Origin: Echinococcus granulosus
Lineage: Eukaryota; Platyhelminthes; Cestoda; Cyclophyllidea; Taeniidae
Direction: 5' to 3'
Assembly: GCF_000524195.1 (NCBI RefSeq)
Contig: NW_020170416.1
Location: forward strand, 212,910 to 276,909
DNA: 64,000 bases
The translations under genes were made by a program, and so were the position numbers. Below the pieces are notes generated by a model. That model ran no database searches. It saw only the letters and a list, made by a program, of their open reading frames with translations, and was not told where the DNA came from. This document shows, piece after piece, positions 1 through 13,307 of the stretch; positions within the stretch are counted from its first letter, which is position 1, and every line of letters starts with the position of its first letter.

Positions 1-3000
1 ATGCCCGCCTATATTTGCTGAGTCAAAGTTGACAGGCAGGGCCAGTACTGAAATTTCGACAGGGCCACTCCCTCGGGGGAAAGGGTAGGAGGACGGCAGG
101 CGAAATGGCGAACGAGAGTAAATACCATCACATCTCGAGAACCAGCTGTCATACACTTTTGAGAGCCGAAAAATCGCCTCCTATTTCGCCTTCCTCTCCT
201 ACGCACGTATGCACGCGTCCGCTAGCTGGCTCGTCTGATGTGCGCGCACACGCACGAACGCACGCAAGCACCGACGCAAGTAGGCAAGCAAGGAACGTCA
301 ATAGAGGAACGAGAACCATGGGCGGGGCGGGATGGCGGGTTTCGGGGGTTGGAGAGGGAGAGAAAAGGTGGAGGAACAGGAGGAGGGGAACGAGCGAGCC
401 GCCAGAGAGCGGGCTTATGCACGCTGCAGTTGATGCAAACAGAAAATTGCCTACTTGCCCACCCGCCTGCCTAACTAGCTATTTGCCTGCTTGCCCAACA
501 AGCTAAGTAGCTTACTCCTTGGCTTACTAGTTAACCAAGCTTACATACATCAGGACACAGAAAGGGAAGATCGGAAATAATTAATGTGCGTGCGTACGGC
601 CAAGTTCCCATACCAAATGATCGCGGCTGCGTCATAAATTACGGAGCCATCCACCTTCCTTCCCTTGTCTTCTTTGCCTTGCGGTAAACACTACTGATTT
701 ATTCCTACCAGTGTCCTATCGGTCAAGCTCATACTATGTGCGCGCATGTTGCTCGCCGACTGATTAGATAGACCAGGAACTTGGAGCGGTAGAGTGGCAA
801 GGGGCTGATAAACAGAGAAAGTGAGGGGAATTTGTGCCAGTGACAAACGCAATTGTAGAGGTTGGAAGGGATCTATACCAGTGGCGTTCGACAAATTATG
901 TCATGTCAGTTGACTAGAGGCGTAACGAGCTTCTAAATTAGAAAAAAAAAACAGTAGGCAGACAACCAATTAGATTAATTAGCGAAAAACAATCATCTCT
1001 AAACTGTACTCAGCCTACGCGCTCACAGGTGATTGGATCTCAACCTCCAGTGCGCTTCGATGCCCAATCAATAAACCACCATCGAAGGGGACTAAATCAG
1101 CCCCTTGCAAAGCCCAATCCATGGGTCAGCTGACTGGTTGAATACAGCCCAATGAATGTGAAGACTTGTTGATTAAAAATTACATAATTTGTTGATTGAA
1201 TGTGCATCAGTCAGCACGGGTTTTAGAATGAAAAAAAAAAGACGGTAAATTCGCAAACAATCCCCTCTTTCCGCATTCAGAAATGGAGGCTTGATGAACT
1301 TCATACACCCACGCACCACACCAGACCAAACATTTTTGGGACGGGGAGAAGAGCAACAACCGGGGAAGAAGGAAGAAACCAGCTTCACTGTCGGTTAGAC
1401 GTGAATGTGTGCTACTGCTGTTTCTGTCGGGAGCGCTATCTGCAACAACAACAGTGGCAGTGAGATGGGAAAACATATATAGCCGATCTGACACGGCACC
1501 ACAGCTGCGCTGTTGCTGCTTTTGCTCCTGCTACTACTACAACTATCGCTGTCGCCGAATATAAGACAGGAAGAAATGATCACATGAGAGATGGGACTAA
1601 AGAGGGCAAGAGAGAAGGGAGCGAAAGAGAACTCCGAATCTCTTTTACTTTCCGCCCAATCGAAGATCAGCAATAGGTGCGCACGAGCAACCTGTCACGT
1701 GCGCATGACTCATTGATTGGACGAGACGTACGTACAAACTCACGCACGTTCGGAATACCCCATTGAGTCATTGAGACGCGGGTTTACCCATGCTCACGAG
1801 TGCATACATACTCACACAAACTTTGAATTCCTGCTGCAACCCGTTCCATCGTTTTCCAATCTCGTCTGCTCAAAACCCGTCGTTGTCTTGCTTACTTCTG
1901 CACCCTGGTGACAGGATTTAACACATCCTATTTACGAATAGTTGATAGAACGAAGACATGATGGAAAAGTTGATACCAGATTAAGGGGGACCAAAGAGGG
2001 AACGGGCATGGCTACAAACGTGTAGCATCGCTAGGATGGTATAGCACCAGCATCGACAACAAAACCGTGAGTCACACGTGCGTACACACACAAACGTACA
2101 GACGCAGGATGACTAACTATCTGACTGGTTGGCTGAATTGGGTGACTCCAGCGACGACGACGACGGCGACATGATTCAGGACCAGTACGCACGGTGTACG
2201 AGGCAGCTGACTAGGTGGCTGATTTGCTACTAGTAGCTTGGATGTGAGTGCAAAGGCATATGCCTCTACATTATTGTCAAAACCCTCGTAGCCGCCTTTA
2301 AATGTAGAGGTGGGGTGGGGGTGGGGGTGGAAAGGGGAACGTTTCAAGCTCCTTGTTGACAAGCCTGTACCTCTCAATGGAGGGTGACTAAACCCCACTT
2401 CTTATCATTAGTCAAACGCAAATCTACATGGGAAATGTCAATCCTTTCGCGCACCTACTGCGAAGTTTGTCGCACTTATGATCAACGCCAAACCTATCGA
2501 CCGATCAGATGTGACCTTGGGTTAATTTAAGGAACACCGGTCGATTGATCAGCTGTCCAGAACATGGATTGGAACAGCTGTGATTGGTTAGAATCGATAT
2601 TGACAAAGTTTATTCCCCCCACCCCCCAAATGCTTTTTCTCTCAACAATGGGAACAACAAAAGCAGCTTTGGGACGATTCCTTAGGTTGTTGCCGCCACG
2701 TGTGGTAGTGCAACTGTAGCAGCAGAAGTACAAACACAAATAACGGTCGTCATGGTATTTCCATAGCCAATGAAAAGTGCCCATTTGTCAAAAAGACAAT
2801 CTAGGTGGATGTGTGTGTGTGCATTTTAGGCATACGGAAGAAATAGCTGCTTAACTCTCGGCCACGAATTGGGATGTAATTGATCACTATTAAAACGATC
2901 TTCGCTAATACCACTACCGCTAGTGATGACCGAAATGGGATATCACGTCAGCGTCTGCACAGGCGCAAGGAGGCTGATAACCCTTTATTGAATCAGGGGA

Positions 3001-6000
3001 GGTCTAGGTAGATGCCAAAAGGAAACTTGGTATTGCAGCAGCCATTAACTTGAGAGGGAGATAACAATAATAGAATGCCTCACTCACTCAACTCTGACGA
3101 ACTGGGGAACTAATTTATCTGCAACGGTGTGCTTTGAAGTCAAGTTACGTAAGCAGCAACAAGGCCCGCAAACACATTAAATCCCTTACAGAGGTGAGAA
3201 TTATCTCACCTCCGAGGGGCACACACACACGCATTTGTCAAACTTGAGTGTATGCTAATTCACACCTGTCACGGCGGCGCAATTGAGACGCGAACGCAGG
3301 CGAGTGGATACGAAGAGGGGGGTTTTTTGGCCAAAAAGGCAGCACCATTGTCAGACAATTTTAAGCAATTAATACAACGCAAAAGCAGCTGATTGGTGAG
3401 CGATTTCCATCATACCCAATCATGAGACGATTGACAAGTAATAAAGATGACCAGCTATTACTGACCGGCAGTTGGCTATCAATCCTGCAGACTTGGTTAG
3501 GCACCGACCACCGGTAGACTCGGTCCGTTCCTAATCACTAACCAGTCGAAGAATGCCAAACAGCCAAATTGATCAACTTTGATGCAAAGATGGCAACTCA
3601 GATGTCCGAAACAGTTTAATGGAGATCAATTGGTTGGTTAGCCAATACAGAATCTTATTTGACCATGAATCAGGCATAAATGCCATTTATTCGTAATTAT
3701 TTCTATTAATAGGCACGGGTCCAGATAACGTCTGATTGAACTACTCTAAACCGAAAAGAATAGCAACCATACATAAATGTGGTTAAGAGGCCGATATTTC
3801 AGACAAGACTCGAGCTCATTTCTTCAAGCCTGTTGAATCACGGCTGCGCAACAGCTACCGAATTAACTGGATATTAATATTTGGCGGTCTAATAGCGGTC
3901 ATGCAGCCTTATGGGCAAAGAGCTCCGATGCAATCCTAATTTAATGCTGCATGCAAGTGTTTTAATAACGCATATGGATGAAGCTTCTGCCTCAAAAAAT
4001 AGGAGACAGGTGCCCACATCCATTGCCTGACAGTTATTAGAGATCAAAGATTGTTCATTGATGACAGCTAACGCCTCGTCCACAAGGGATGAGCCGTTTA
4101 ATTCTGATGCTAAAGGGTGTAGCTAAGAGTTCAGAATTCTTATTTGTCGTGTAAAGAGGAAAGGAGATGAAACGCATTTGATTGTATCTATGATGCTTCA
4201 ATGCAGGTGCTGGTGTGTTTTAACTTATCTTGCGTTTGATTTCCCAGAAAAACGAGGCGAAGTGTAACAATATCAAAAGCAATGACCCGAATTCTCGGAC
4301 GCACGCAAACGGAATCACACAATTTAGGGCGGAGGGCTCTCTTAAAAACGAATCGTAATGACCTCACTTAGGCGAATGAGTAGACACGCTTGGGAAACCG
4401 ATGAGCGAAGAAGAAGGTTTTCTCTCTTGCCTACCTGCCTTACTGTCTCCCTTTTCGCATAGCAGTAGGAGTAAAAGAGAGATGGAGAAAAAAACGATCA
4501 CTGCCGATAGCAACTCAAAGCCAGCCAGAGCTAGCTTGCTGGCTAGCCAGCCAACAAACTAACCGACCGACCGACTATCCAACCGACCAACCAACCAGTC
4601 TAGTTGGCGTTCGTGCACATGCGCGCACCGCGGCATTCTGACGCGTCCATCCCGCCGCCACCACCACCATCAGCAGTAGCAGAGGCAGCACAAGCGCTCC
4701 CTACTCAAACGTATCGCAGCAGAGGCACGCACTCGCGTACGCAACGTGGAGAGAACAGGAAAGATGATGCTAATGATGTTGCTGCTTCTGGCAGTGCAGT
4801 GGTGACGGTGGCGTAACGAAACAAACAAAAGTGCTCCCCTGACTTGGCTAGCTAAGGGAACAAAGTGGATCACTCCCTCTCATTCTCTGCCTCCTTAGCC
4901 TACAAAAGCCTCTTTTAGACTAAAAGCATTTTAGAGCTGTGTTTGAAGGTTGTTTATAGTGGTGTCGGTTCTGCTGTTGATTCTAGGTAAGCTTTACAAC
5001 TAGACGGACCTTTCCAACATCCCGAGATTCGTTCTCCCAGGCAACAAATTAGCTACCTATCACACTCGTAAGCTTTACAACGTCATAAATGGGTAATTTA
5101 TGTGCTATCCTGACAATCTAACTCCAAAAAGACTGCCTGAATGCCGCTTGAAAGATGGCGTAGAATGAAGACACATGTTCTGGATTGCTCAATTCACAAA
5201 GACTTCTGGATTCTGCAAGACTTTTAGTCCCAAGTGCTTTGATTCGTACATCAAAGTCGATATAAACGCTGTCCTTCAGACCTGAGCACGCCGTGAAGTC
5301 TCTCTTGGCCCACAACACCTATTGAAGGCACTATCTCATCCCCTTGGGAATAAAAAACCGGCGGTAGTTATTATAACACACGAGAAATGCAAAAAAGCTT
5401 GTAAATTCACACCGGGGAGCTGTCAATCACCCAATCAGGGAGGTTGTTCGTTTGCATAAGGTACGAGTGAGCGAGCGGTTGCAAGACTAAACAACTTTTC
5501 GCAATACTGCTTAAAACGATGCAGGATAACAACCTAGCATCACGTCCACCACCACAAGAAGGCCAAACACGAGAGGCAAACATCCTGTGTGCATGTTTGT
5601 GCTGGTGTCTTTGAGTGACAGCTTCTATTAGCCTGTGTTTACAAAGAGAACCGAACCCAATTAAACGAATGTGTATCGCAGAGAGCGACAGCGTGAGATG
5701 AGACCACATAGCCTTAGTAGAATCAAGAAGGCGAAGGAGGGGAGTTCCTATTTAACAAATTAGCAACAACCTTTCCCTTGGACAAACGATTTATTGCCTC
5801 CCTTCAATGGGCATAAAGGGGCAACAGCTGACACCGACGGTGATGACTGCAAATGGATGAACCCGCCTATACATGAGGGCTTGCTTTCAATCACCACCTC
5901 GTTGAAAAACAACACGAAGGATTTCGTGCGATCCTAGGACGCCACAATGCGAAAACGTTGAATGACAGCACGTTGGCGGAGAAGCAGTAGATGTGAATAT

Positions 6001-9000
6001 CTTGACCTTCTTTTAAATCTAATCTAGGTAATCTATCGCTATGCCTTATTTGGGGAGTATGGCAACTCCGTTAAGCACTACAGTTTGTTCAGCACAGCCA
6101 AATCAGATGGACTATGACGCTGTCTTATTTTATAGCCTTGATGTAAAAATTGCCAAGCAGACGGTGGGCTTTCTTTTCTTTTTGCTACAGTCGAGAGAAA
6201 CGGTGTTTTTACTATAAGTGGCGAAAATCAGAACTACAAACAGCTACTGTGTGTTTTGCTAGCACACACGCACGCATAAACACAATGGTAAAATGAAACA
6301 AAAGTAAGCGTGGGGATAGAGAGAGCTAGTTTTGTGCATGATGCAGACACACTGTGTCTCCAATGTATCCGAGAGGGAGAATTTTTTAGCATACAAACAT
6401 GAAACCAATTGATTTGGATGCGGGGCCTTTTGGATGAAGAGGAGGAAAAGTAAACAAGCGCCACTGAGACCGTTTCGTGTCCAGTGCGTGAGCGAGAGAG
6501 CGCGCAGGTGCCTCCGCGCGAGCGTTACCCTCTCTCTCACTCCCTTCCTCACTCAACATCAGAAAAATAGGCAAAAGCACAGGCAGCCAGCTTCTGAGCT
6601 TCGCCCTCCCCTCCCACCGCTCATACACGCACACGCGCAGGCGCGTGCACAGGGGGTGAACGGAGGGGGGATAGGGTGGAGAGGAGGGTAGGCAGGTAAG
6701 TATGGGTAGCGCAGAGGGGAAAAAGGAAGAGGTAAGGCTTAAAACACGACACACAAGCGAACTTACGCGAGGCGCCATGTTCGATGAAATTGAAGTCGAA
6801 GGGAGTCTGAAAAAGATCAAGGGAGGTCGAAATTAGAGGGATGGGGCCTTGATATCACAGGACCTTTACAAGACACAAAAAAGAGGATAAATACCAGTCT
6901 TATGGGCAAAACGGTGTGTGTAAACGCAGTTGATGGCTCTCTGAACTTTTGCCCTCCTTCAAGTCAGCTGATCAAAACAGATGGCTTGAATCGATTGACA
7001 AAAAATCGATACTTTGTGGCAAAGCGCCCCTTTTAAACGGAAAAGTGTAACACCATGAGCTTTAAATAGCCAAATTGACACATTTGACAGCCGGTTGCTC
7101 CTATAGATATTCAGAATAAAAAGGTGTAATATCCGACACGGAGAAAGCAGGTGCTTCGAGCTGCTTGATGCATGGGAAAAAGGCATTTTACAATTGAATA
7201 AAATTAGCCTTTAGGCTGTAGACTTAAACTTTTCCTAAACTCGACTTTGCTGACTAGATTGCACATGAAAAGCATGGCGCGCTTAAAGTTCAATTTAGAT
7301 TGATAAAATGTCTTAAAGTGCATATTTTGGACCTAATACAACTGTTTACGCGGGACAGTTTGAATACTTGTGTAAAAGCAAGTTATTTTAAACCTTTTCA
7401 GTAATCAAATTGTCTAATTCCTGATAATCAAGGTACCGCCTTTATTTCATGACTAGCAAGGCGCACACCAAAGTTGACTATTAAGGCAGGATTGCTTATC
7501 CATCATAAATCATAATTCCAAACCAAAAAATTTTATGTCTTTTCCCAAGATACCTAGGTATGAGTTGAGTTTATGCCAAGGAAATATTCCACGATGCAGT
7601 TATGCTGATGCCGCCACCTCTTAGAACAAAAGTCGCAGTTTCCCTAGCTCAAATTGAAAACTTACGGCGTTTAAAGTTACATGCTTTGGGCTCCAGTTGA
7701 CTTTAGCTGCTTTGTTTTTTTGCCAGTAACTTCAGTCACAGAAATGAAGAAGACAGTTACAAATTCTGAGATTTTAAATTAAATATATACTCAGAACACA
7801 AATACACTAAACAGCGTCAACGACCAGTAGTGGGAACAAAACCCTCTGACTTAGGTAGCCCAAAGTAAGGGTGCCCAAAGATTTCATTTGTCAAATTCAA
7901 CGGGACTCGGAAAAGGACGTAGGAAAAGAGGGATGAAGTTGGCTGTGCTTCAAAAAAATGTCTGTGGAAAAGATCGACTAAACAATGTCGCTGATGCCAC
8001 ACAAGAAGCGCCAAATTCAAATGCATAAACTTGACGATATACTTCTGTTGTTCATAGGCCGTTGTTATGGGCTTAGTAAACATTTGATATACTTGGAGGG
8101 GAAATAAACTCTTTAGTACCATCTCAGGCAAATTTCGATGAAACGTCGCAGTGTAAAAAGGTTACACCCTTGCATTTCAGATATCACAAAGTTCCAAAAT
8201 GTTTTTGTTTTTATGGCTGCTTGGATCTGACTGTCAAGCTTGGGTACAATACTGCTGCCTTGCAAAGTGAGCCAGCGCACGTCAACATAAGTTTGACTCT
8301 GTTAACTGCAGCTAACCTTTTCAATTTTTCATCATTCAGGCACTACGATGGTAAAATAAAACCTTGCTCAAACTACTACCTATGCTACTTGTCTCCTAGC
8401 ATTTTTGTAAGACAAAAATAATTCTTTTTCTGAAATCATACAATTCACAATGCCTTTAAGGATAACTCGAGGATCAGCTTAACTATCAAGTTGAAACCAT
8501 CGATGTTTATTGCACCCACCGATAGAGATATTTTGAATAAAAACTCTTCTCACACCATCTGATGTGCCGTGTTTGAACTCCTGTAAGTTTTAGATTGAAC
8601 CAGTCCTAGACCCGTAGGTTAAACAAATGTCTTCTGAGATCAATGCAAACCGTAGAGGATCACAAGGTTGGCAAAATTCTAAGAAACTAAAGGAAGCATG
8701 GAGTGCACATAAAAATTCATCACTGCAAAACAAACTCAACCCATCTGGGAATGAGAAGAGGAAGGAAAGAGAGGAAAGGAAGAGGACGGGAAAGGTACGT
8801 AATTTTGACGCTGCGGAAACGACTTTGTGTATACTTGTTTCCTCCCGCTCTCAGTCTAATTTGCACCCACTCTTGCCTGCATTGAATGAATATTGCATTG
8901 GACCAAACAAACTCTTTAGTGCTGTACCAAAACAACCCATCTATGGTGGAAACTTCCTGCGTTTCCAGTGACTGACATAAAGCAAACGACGTGCTGTAGC

Positions 9001-9931
9001 AGAGAGACCGTTCACAGTCTGAGAAAAAAGTTGGTAAAGTGACGCTTTTAAAGGCCAAATATAGGTGAAAGTAGCTAAATGGAATAAAATACACAAGTAG
9101 GATAGTACGGAGATAAAGGCTATACATAAAATACATAAACAGATATAGATGAAAACTTAAAAATAAGAGAAGAGTTCTGGCAACCATTGAAACTTATTCA
9201 GTAATATTAAGTCGTATAACTTGTAAATGGAGTGCAAATAGGAGCTAATTTTAAAGATGCAGCCAAAAAAGAAGAGCAAAATTAATCTGATGTTTACTAA
9301 ACTAATGAAACAGCCGTGGTGCAGTTATTATATTAAAAGTCAAAAATTACTAAGGTTGAAAGTATAGTTTGTCTGAAACAAAAGGTCCTTTACAAGTACA
9401 CCAATAAAGCCTTTGCAGCAATACTTTGACAGCCAAAAAAAGTTGCAAACAATATCAAAAACCGGAAAAGTGCCTTTACATATAGCTTAAAGGATTTTTA
9501 AAAAATTCACAACAAAAACATAAATGGAATCAGCAACAAAGACAAGTCATCAATGAAATATGTACGGAAGAAACAAAAGTGCATGCTTCAGGCTTCTGAC
9601 GCTCAAGAAATAAAGTTACATCTTAAAAAGCAATCTAGGCAAAAATAATCCTTAGAATCAAAATGCAGAGAGCAGCAACAAGTATTAATGAAAGGAGGCT
9701 TAAAAACAAATCATAAGTAACGTAAACAACCCAAGACAATTAAGCACAAATATTGCATATAATAATCAAGGCAGCTAAGTAATTTGCAAATTTCTTATGC
9801 TAAATCACTAAAACAAAAGAAAAATTTTAGTTAAAATTATTTTTTGTTCAGTTGCAGCTTTTATCAACCTAATAAAGCTGTATAAGTATTAAAAGCCGGT
9901 TATATTCACAAATAGAGGAAAGGCAACATAC
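1..9931. other. Gene-poor stretch, possibly first intron of TCF/LEF
   Basis: I find no exon that I can assign to a protein family on either strand in this 9.9 kb. Open frames here are short or of biased composition, such as purine-rich stretches near 6430-6830 and 8740-8800. Because the TCF/LEF first exon at 9932-10081 ends in a splice donor pointing left, this DNA may be its first intron, which would need the HMG-box exons to lie left of the window. A candidate small exon at 8627-8795 (+) ends in a GTACGT donor but encodes only a low-complexity basic peptide, so I do not call it a gene. Confidence 0.4.
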
Positions 9932-10081
9932 GTGTCCTTCACCCTCGATAACTAAGCCGACTTTATCCTCAGTTAAATTTTCGGACGATTTTTTTTGCTC
10001 CTCTTCTTCGCCCTCATCTTTGTATACTTTTAATTCGTCCGTACAGGCACTTTCGTCTCCTGTCGAGTTCATATGCGACAT
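9932..10081 (-). CDS. TCF/LEF: TCF/LEF (pangolin) transcription factor, first coding exon with beta-catenin-binding motif
   Basis: This 50-codon minus-strand exon starts at ATG 10081 and ends in a strong donor (GTATGT, 9931 leftward). Residues around 15-45 read DELKVYKDEGEEEEQKKSSE and then a short Asp/Glu/Val-rich stretch. This is the N-terminal beta-catenin-binding motif of TCF/LEF factors, where vertebrate members carry DEL-x-x-F/Y-KDEGE-x-EE-K-SSEN in the same place. Known role: with beta-catenin, TCF/LEF activates Wnt target genes in the nucleus; without it, it represses them through Groucho. A second in-frame Met four codons in could also be the start. The HMG box and C-clamp exons are not in the window, so the gene is partial and would continue leftward. 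It is divergent from the syntaxin gene, with 203 bp between the two ATGs. Confidence 0.85.
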
Positions 10082-10284
10082 AGCCTCCGTGTCACACTAC
10101 GCGCAAAGCATGCTCAAGGTGAACTTAGCTTCCATAACGATTACCTTGAAAAAGTTAGCAAAATTAAAAATATTTTTTTGAATATTTATATGCTTAAAAC
10201 TAAAAAAAATTTAAGCAGGGCAATAAAATTTTATTTTATTATACTGGACGCGCGCTTGACGCGCATTTTTTGGGTGGGTGAAAG
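10082..10284. promoter_or_regulatory. Short divergent promoter between TCF/LEF and syntaxin
   Basis: Only 203 bp separate the start codons of two divergently transcribed genes, so both core promoters and 5'UTRs must share this interval. It is AT-rich in the middle (10150-10245) and has CpG-containing blocks at each end. No canonical TATA box stands out at a sensible distance for either gene. The call is inferred from gene layout. Confidence 0.55.
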
Positions 10285-10291
10285 ATGGCGG
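10282..10291 (+). promoter_or_regulatory. YY1-like AAGATGGCGG element over the syntaxin start codon
   Basis: The sequence AAGATGGCGG overlaps the syntaxin ATG. In animals this is the consensus YY1 site often found at or just after the start of housekeeping genes, and it also provides a good translation-start context. The match is visible; its use in this organism is inferred. Confidence 0.4.
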
Positions 10292-12074
10292 TGAGCAGCG
10301 ATGTGTCGGCAGATATAAGTAAAATAGAGCTTGATATACTTGGCATTAAACAGCAAATTGACCAATTTGAGGAAATTCTCAAGAGCGCCGAATCCGGTTA
10401 CACATCGGTGTCTTCCCTCAACGAGAAGTACCATGCTATAATTCTCTCCACCAAGGATCTTTCTCAACACTTGAAGGCGCTTCGAGAGTAACCATTGTTC
10501 ATTTGTTTCTTTGTTCTCGCGATTTATTGGTGCCGATTTTAAAACTTTTAATGGTCTACGTAATAGCCTGTCGTCAGGATGTTTGTCCCGCAACCCTGAT
10601 GAAAATTACTTGGTTTACTGACTTTTAATTACATCAAGGGTAGAAGTGCTGTTTGACTGCTTGGGTTTTCTGTTTACTTTCATCTTAGGGTCTCCTACGC
10701 TCCCGGTGTTAGTGATGAGGTGCGGGCCCGAGCGCGTAACCTACACGAGCAGGCGATAAATCAGACTACCCGGATCCAACGCATTGGTCGGGAGACGCAG
10801 CGAATTTCCTCTGCTCTTTCTCGCTCCGCTGCCGCTGCTTCTCAAGGCTCTACTGGTGCCATTCTCGACCTTAAGGGTGAGTTCCTTCATCATCTGATGT
10901 CTTTCGATCTTCCAGTGTGCTCTGATTTTCATGCCTATTTTCAATGTTAATTGTATCTGGAGCAAAGTTACCGTGTATTTTACTAAACAACTACAGAGGC
11001 GTGGTATGCCGCATCATTCTGAGGTTAATTTGTTTGCATCAGTGGTTTCTCTTCATCTTCTTTTGAGCGACATTTTCGGAGTGGGAACAGAGGCGATATG
11101 GCGAATTTATCAACACAAAGCAGCAGTCAGACCTTATTTGGCGAAAGCCGGTCACTTGATGTACAGTGGATGCGGGCGAATATGCTTCTGTGTCGGCGTG
11201 TGTGCTGTGTTCATGCGTTGCGAACCCATTGACTCTGTTGTGTGATTTTCATTTCTTCCACGTGATGCGGTTGCATGAGTGCTGAATAGGTGATTCTACC
11301 GTCTTCTTTGAATTGAAACAGAGTGGCGTTGTTTTTTGGGAATGTAATTCCAGAGCCTGAAATTGAATGGCATGCGTGATTATTGAGTCACCATATCATT
11401 ACACCATCGTTAGATAGTTTTACTGACTTGAATTTACCGGGATTTAAATAGCCTGGCGTATTTTAATTGCCACTTTTAAAAAGTGTAAAATTCGGTCCAG
11501 TCATCAAATCGGTACTTAGAAATAACAACACCCTTGCTGATTAGGCCAATCTGGTTCTACAGTTATCATTCGTATGACAAATCAACGTCATTGAAGCAGA
11601 TTTAGTAAATATTGTTAATTTGAAGAGTTCTGTGCTACACCGCCTTTTTAGGTGATGGCGCAGGTGGAATGCAGCAGATGATGCAGATGCAGGAGGACGA
11701 GCAGATGGCGCGTGAGATGGAAGCCCTGGAAGCGGATATCGTATTGGTCAATGAGCTTTTTACTACCTTAGCAACCTACGTTCACGACCAGGGCGAAATT
11801 GTTGACTCAATTGAAGCCAATACTGAGACCGCCTATGTTCAGGTACCGTGGGATGGGAGGACTACGGGACCACGCCTACTTATTTAGTCTTTCAGTAGCA
11901 ACGATTCTATTTCCTCCTCTGTTTCAGGTGCAATCGGGTGTGCAGCAGTTGCAGACAGCGGTGCAGCATCGGAAATCGGCGCGTCGTCGAAAATGCATGT
12001 GTATCCTCGTCCTCCTGGTTGCCATAGTCATCATTGGCCTAGTTATCGGGTTAAGTTTGAGGGACAAAGGTTGA
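10285..12074 (+). CDS. STX7/12: Endosomal syntaxin (Qa-SNARE, syntaxin-7/12 type)
   Basis: Four exons join in phase: 10285-10487, 10689-10876, 11652-11842 and 11928-12074 (stop TGA). The protein is about 242 aa. The N-terminal 130 residues are helical and resemble the Habc region. A Met/Gln-rich linker leads to a Qa-SNARE helix containing VHDQGEIVDSIEANTE, where the Q is the ionic zero-layer glutamine. A basic stretch (RKSARRRK) and a single C-terminal membrane anchor of about 20 residues (CILVLLVAIVIIGLVIG) follow, then a 6-residue lumenal tail. Syntaxin-7/12 proteins are usually 260-276 aa, so this one is slightly short. Family role: fusion of late endosomes, lysosomes and recycling endosomes as part of a four-helix SNARE bundle. 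It is divergent from TCF/LEF. Confidence 0.93.
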
Positions 12075-13307
12075 GCGCTTTAACGTTCTTGTTTTTGTTT
12101 CTTTTTTCATCACTGAACCACCAAATTGACTGAGATTTATCCCAGCCTCCTTCTACCTTCCACTGAATGCCTCCCATTCGGCTGTTTGTCTCATCTCCTC
12201 CTTTTTTTCATTTCCATTGGAAATTAGGAAGAAATGTCATAATGTATTTGAAAGATAAAACCATATTTTATACGTAATGTTAGGGAAATGTTTCTTTTTT
12301 GTCGGGATCCTCTGGTGGTAAAGAACTTTGGACCCTTCTTACGATTAGGAGGCAGACGTGCCAGAGGGTGGGCCCATTGTAAACGCACGGAAGGAATGGG
12401 ATGCTGTTGGCACAGGAAGAGCTCAGTTCCAACAGCGTGGAGATCGGGTAACGTGAGGCCGCAGTCTGTTCAATGCCAACTACGTAGTCACCTTGTCCTT
12501 AGCCCTGTCCTCAATGCTTCCTGCACAACGATCAGCTTCCACGACTGGAAGGACGTCGGTGGCGATCCAGGCACCACGTTCCAAGTTGGGTAAGCTGCGA
12601 CGGGGAAGTAGTAGTGCGAACTGGACGATGATCCACTGCGAGTGCATTATTCACGGTGGTCACACTTTAAAGGAATATTTGCTTAAAAGCGTGTCAGGAG
12701 TATCACAATCACTAGCAGATTGCCGCATCAATACTGTAAAGCATTCCCGAGGGTCGGTCTCTGCTTTCCTGGTTATCAACGCAGCTTTGATGGCTCCGGT
12801 TGAGAGCCTGGAGGCAAAGCGGCGGCAAAAGGCGAGGTCGTCTTGCATTCAGCGACTTCATTCATCCTACTGACGCTATAAAGTCCAGATGGCAGAAGGT
12901 TTCTCAATACATTCAAGACGTGAAATGGCTGGAAGGTCGGTTGAGTGATTAGGACCCAATGCCACTGTCATGGAGGCGTAAAGAAAGTGTGCTGGCACAA
13001 GCCCCATCGTAGGCTTTGGGTCGTTAGCTCTCTGACACGATGCCTGCCTTCTTTGGCACATTTTTATCAAAAAAGAACATTTTTTGTCAAAGAACCTTAT
13101 ATAAACAGAAATCCACGAATACGCGGAGATATACATCTGTGGATGGGAGCTGTACAAACGAACGGGGAGATTGAAGTTACTGACCGGCTATTTTCACTTT
13201 TTGCGACGAATCCTCTTGGCCAAGCTCTTTGAAATATGTGTTATCCCACTGGATTTGCCTATTTTCTTCCTAAAATGGGAGAAGAAACCATCATCAAAGC
13301 ACCCTCC
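12075..13307. other. Intergenic, with a GC-rich segment of unknown origin
   Basis: No protein family is recognisable. The portion 12290-12870 is more GC-rich than its surroundings and carries open frames in several phases on the plus strand, none of which reads like a known domain. Its abrupt composition shift would fit a decayed mobile element, but I see no terminal repeats or reverse-transcriptase motifs. Confidence 0.3.

Noticed and set aside
6386..6820. 144-codon minus-strand open frame in the left gene-poor region
   Set aside because: It reads as Pro/Ser/Leu-biased translation of a purine-rich strand, with no domain, splice or start support; overlapping frames on the other strand are equally open.
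8627..8971. Candidate first exon with a GTACGT donor
   Set aside because: The peptide is low-complexity Lys/Glu/Arg-rich and no matching downstream exon was found.
12288..12873. GC-rich segment considered as a retrotransposon fragment
   Set aside because: No reverse-transcriptase, integrase or gag motifs and no terminal repeats could be seen; left as unexplained composition.
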